Origin: an uncultured Clostridia bacterium
Lineage (GTDB): Bacteria; Bacillota; Clostridia; TANB77; CAG-508
NCBI GenBank assembly: GCA_947584125.1
Contig: CANPWI010000016.1
Span: 1-16,084 of the forward strand
DNA: 16,084 nt
Reading direction: 5' to 3'
The first letter of the stretch is position 1. Every line of letters begins with the position of its first letter. This document shows positions 14,523-16,084 of the stretch, piece by piece. The notes under the pieces are model-generated. The model did not search any database. It saw nothing but the letters and a program-made list of their open reading frames with translations, and was not told where the DNA came from. Position numbers and translations under genes: made by a program.

Positions 14523-15371
14523 ATGGCAAAGATGACAGGATTAGGAAAAGGACTAGAAGCATTATTTGCAGATACTAATACTACTATACCTCAAGAAACA
14601 AAAAAGGATGAAACAGTATTAAAGTTAAAAATTTCAGAGGTAGAACCAAATCGCGAGCAACCTAGAAAACACTTTGATGAAGAATCAATTAAAGAGCTTG
14701 CAGATTCTATTGAAAGATATGGACTAATTCAACCAATAGTTGTTACAAAAAAAGAAGGATATTATTCTATTATAGCAGGAGAAAGAAGATGGAGAGCTTG
14801 TAAAAAAGCTGGATTAAAAGAAATACCTGTAATTGTAAGAGAAGATGATGAACAAAAAAATAAAGAGATTTCTTTAATAGAAAATATCCAAAGAGAAGAT
14901 TTAAATGCTTATGAAAAAGCTATGGGAATTAGAATCTTAATGGATGAATATAATTTAACCCAACAACAAATGTCAGAAATACTTGGAAAAAGCAGAAGTT
15001 CTATTGCAAATACTGTTAGAATATTAAATTTGGATGAGAGAGTATTAGATCTTGCAAAAGAGGGTAAGATAACAGAAGGGCATTGCAGGGCTTTATTAGC
15101 AATAGAAGATAAAGATAAACAATATAATATGGCATTAAGAATGATAGATACTGGTGCAAGTGTTAGAGAAGTTGAAAAGAAAGCACAAGTAAAGAAAAAG
15201 ATGAAAAAAAATGATGATAAATATGAAGCAATTTATAGAGATATAGAAGATACATTTCAAGGATTCTTTGGTACAAAAGTTAGACTTGATGCAGGAAAAC
15301 GTAAAGGAAAAATTGTAATTGAATATTCATCAAATGATGATTTAGAAAGAATATTAGAATTAATAAAATAA
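14523..15371 (+). CDS. parB: Chromosome partitioning protein ParB (Spo0J)
   Basis: CTP-dependent DNA clamp that loads at parS sites near the origin and recruits condensin. With the chosen ATG it has 282 residues. The N-terminal GLGKGLEALF (7-16) is the ParA-interacting piece. The CTP-binding folds include GERRWRA (86-92) and ENIQREDLN (120-128). A helix-turn-helix for parS lies at about 145-168 (LTQQQMSEILGKSRSSIANT), and a C-terminal dimer domain ends the protein. The start is uncertain: the ATG at 14514 is only three bases from AAAGG, while 14523 gives better spacing from AAAGGA; a third ATG lies at 14532. No convincing parS is present in this window. Confidence 0.95.
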   Translation: MAKMTGLGKGLEALFADTNTTIPQETKKDETVLKLKISEVEPNREQPRKHFDEESIKELADSIERYGLIQPIVVTKKEGYYSIIAGERRWRACKKAGLKEIPVIVREDDEQKNKEISLIENIQREDLNAYEKAMGIRILMDEYNLTQQQMSEILGKSRSSIANTVRILNLDERVLDLAKEGKITEGHCRALLAIEDKDKQYNMALRMIDTGASVREVEKKAQVKKKMKKNDDKYEAIYRDIEDTFQGFFGTKVRLDAGKRKGKIVIEYSSNDDLERILELIK

Positions 15372-15436
15372 AGAATATTATTTCGACTTATTAAAATCAA
15401 ATTTAAGCCACTTTAATAAAAAAGGAAGGTACTTAT

Positions 15437-15940
15437 ATGAATGAAATAATAAATTGGTTAAAAAGTGATATAGCTATTATTGTTATTTTTGGAATTAATA
15501 TATTATTATTAATTTTATATATAGCAAATAATATAAAATTATCAAAAATAAGAAAAGAATATACAAAATTTATGAAGGATATTGGAAAAGGTGAAAGTAT
15601 TGATGAAACATTAAAATTATATATGAATGATGTTTGCCAGGTAAGAAAAACAAATGAAGAAGCAATAAATTATTGTAGAAAAGTTGATGAGAAAATGGAT
15701 AATTGTATACAAAAAGTAGGTTTGATAAAATATAATGCGTTTCAAGATACAAGCAGTAATTTGAGCTTTGCACTTGCTTTACTAGATAATGTTAACAATG
15801 GAATTGTTTTGAATGGAATCTTTGGAAGAGAATCTTCTAATATATATGCTAAATCAGTAAAAAATGGAGAAGCTGAATCTAGAATTACAAAAGAAGAAGA
15901 ACTAGCAATAGAAAAAGCAATAAATACAAAAAATGCATAA
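15437..15940 (+). CDS. DUF4446 family membrane-anchored protein
   Basis: A 167-residue protein of unknown function that fits the DUF4446 family, known in Clostridia next to parB. A single membrane segment spans about 11-31 (DIAIIVIFGINILLLILYIA). A charged, probably coiled-coil stretch follows (33-93), then the conserved core VGLIKYNAFQDTSSNLSFALALLDNVNNGIVL (94-125) with FGRESSNIYAKSVKNGE. There is no signal cleavage site; the N terminus is short and the body is probably cytoplasmic by the positive-inside rule (KLSKIRK after the segment). AAGGAAGGT precedes the ATG. It lies 65 bases after parB without a clear terminator between, so it is likely in the parAB operon. The biochemical role is not known. 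Confidence 0.85.
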   Translation: MNEIINWLKSDIAIIVIFGINILLLILYIANNIKLSKIRKEYTKFMKDIGKGESIDETLKLYMNDVCQVRKTNEEAINYCRKVDEKMDNCIQKVGLIKYNAFQDTSSNLSFALALLDNVNNGIVLNGIFGRESSNIYAKSVKNGEAESRITKEEELAIEKAINTKNA

Positions 15941-15948
15941 AATTACTA

Positions 15949-15978
15949 TTGACAAATAAAGATAAAGTATGTTAATAT
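15949..15978 (+). promoter_or_regulatory. Predicted promoter of tRNA-Ser
   Basis: TTGACA (15949-15954, perfect), an 18-base spacer, then TAATAT (15973-15978, 4 of 6) with TGT just before it, giving an extended -10. It lies about 28 bases before the tRNA and begins eight bases after the DUF4446 stop. Confidence 0.6.
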
Positions 15979-16005
15979 ATATATTGTTATTGAAAAATAA
16001 CAGAT

Positions 16006-16084
16006 GCAGAGGTGGTCGAGTTGGTTTATGGCACCAGTCTTGAAAATTGGCGTAGGTTTGTAGCCTACCGTGGGTTCGAATCCC
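16006..16084 (+). tRNA. tRNA-Ser(UGA), truncated by the window end
   Basis: A class II tRNA begins GCAGAGG-TGGTCGAG. The anticodon stem CCAGT/ATTGG encloses CTTGAAA, so the anticodon is TGA, serine. A long variable arm follows, with stem GTAGG/CCTAC. The T arm GTGGG-TTCGAAT-CCC is cut at base 16084, so the acceptor 3' side is missing. Long variable arm plus UGA anticodon exclude leucine and tyrosine. Confidence 0.93.

Noticed and set aside
15388..15419. Inverted repeat TTATTAAA / TTTAATAA between parB and the DUF4446 gene
   Set aside because: Eight AT-only pairs with a loop of about 16 bases and no T run; readily expected by chance at this base composition.

Overview
The window is the chromosomal replication-origin region of a very AT-rich, low-GC Gram-positive bacterium, most likely a member of the Clostridia. 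This rests on the canonical Firmicutes origin gene order, RemB and DUF4446 genes of the Firmicutes type, strong AAGGAGG-like ribosome binding sites, and arginine and lysine codons that are almost all AGA and AAA. The standard genetic code fits: tryptophan is TGG and yidC ends in TGA. A genus cannot be named from this sequence.

Layout. The genes diverge from the origin. On the minus strand, reading leftwards from the origin, are dnaA, dnaN, recF, remB and gyrB. On the plus strand, reading rightwards, are rpmH, rnpA, yidD, yidC, khpB (jag), mnmE, mnmG, rsmG, parA (soj), parB (spo0J), a DUF4446 membrane protein, and a tRNA-Ser(UGA) cut off by the window end. The origin is split into two intergenic parts on either side of dnaA. 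The dnaA-dnaN gap (about 5059-5385) holds tandem DnaA boxes, a GC cluster, a TAG-type DnaA-trio tract and an AT-rich run, which is a classic basal unwinding element. The dnaA-rpmH gap (6733-6971) holds two more boxes and the divergent promoters of dnaA and rpmH. A 12-base motif recurs to the right of the perfect DnaA box in both gaps.

How the genes work together. DnaA, DnaN, RecF and GyrB serve initiation, the sliding clamp, gap repair and supercoiling. RpmH and RnpA provide ribosomal protein L34 and the RNase P protein. YidD, YidC and KhpB belong to membrane protein insertion and RNA binding. MnmE and MnmG together modify tRNA wobble uridines, and RsmG methylates 16S rRNA. ParA and ParB segregate the origin. 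The small S4-domain gene (yaaA) usual between dnaN and recF is absent, and gyrA does not follow gyrB.

The left 578 bases hold no convincing gene. They are G- and T-rich on the plus strand and end in a strong plus-strand terminator, which suggests that an untranslated RNA or the tail of a transcript enters from the left. There are no mobile elements, CRISPR arrays or phage genes. Most of the window is ordinary core genome; the interest lies in the non-coding sites.
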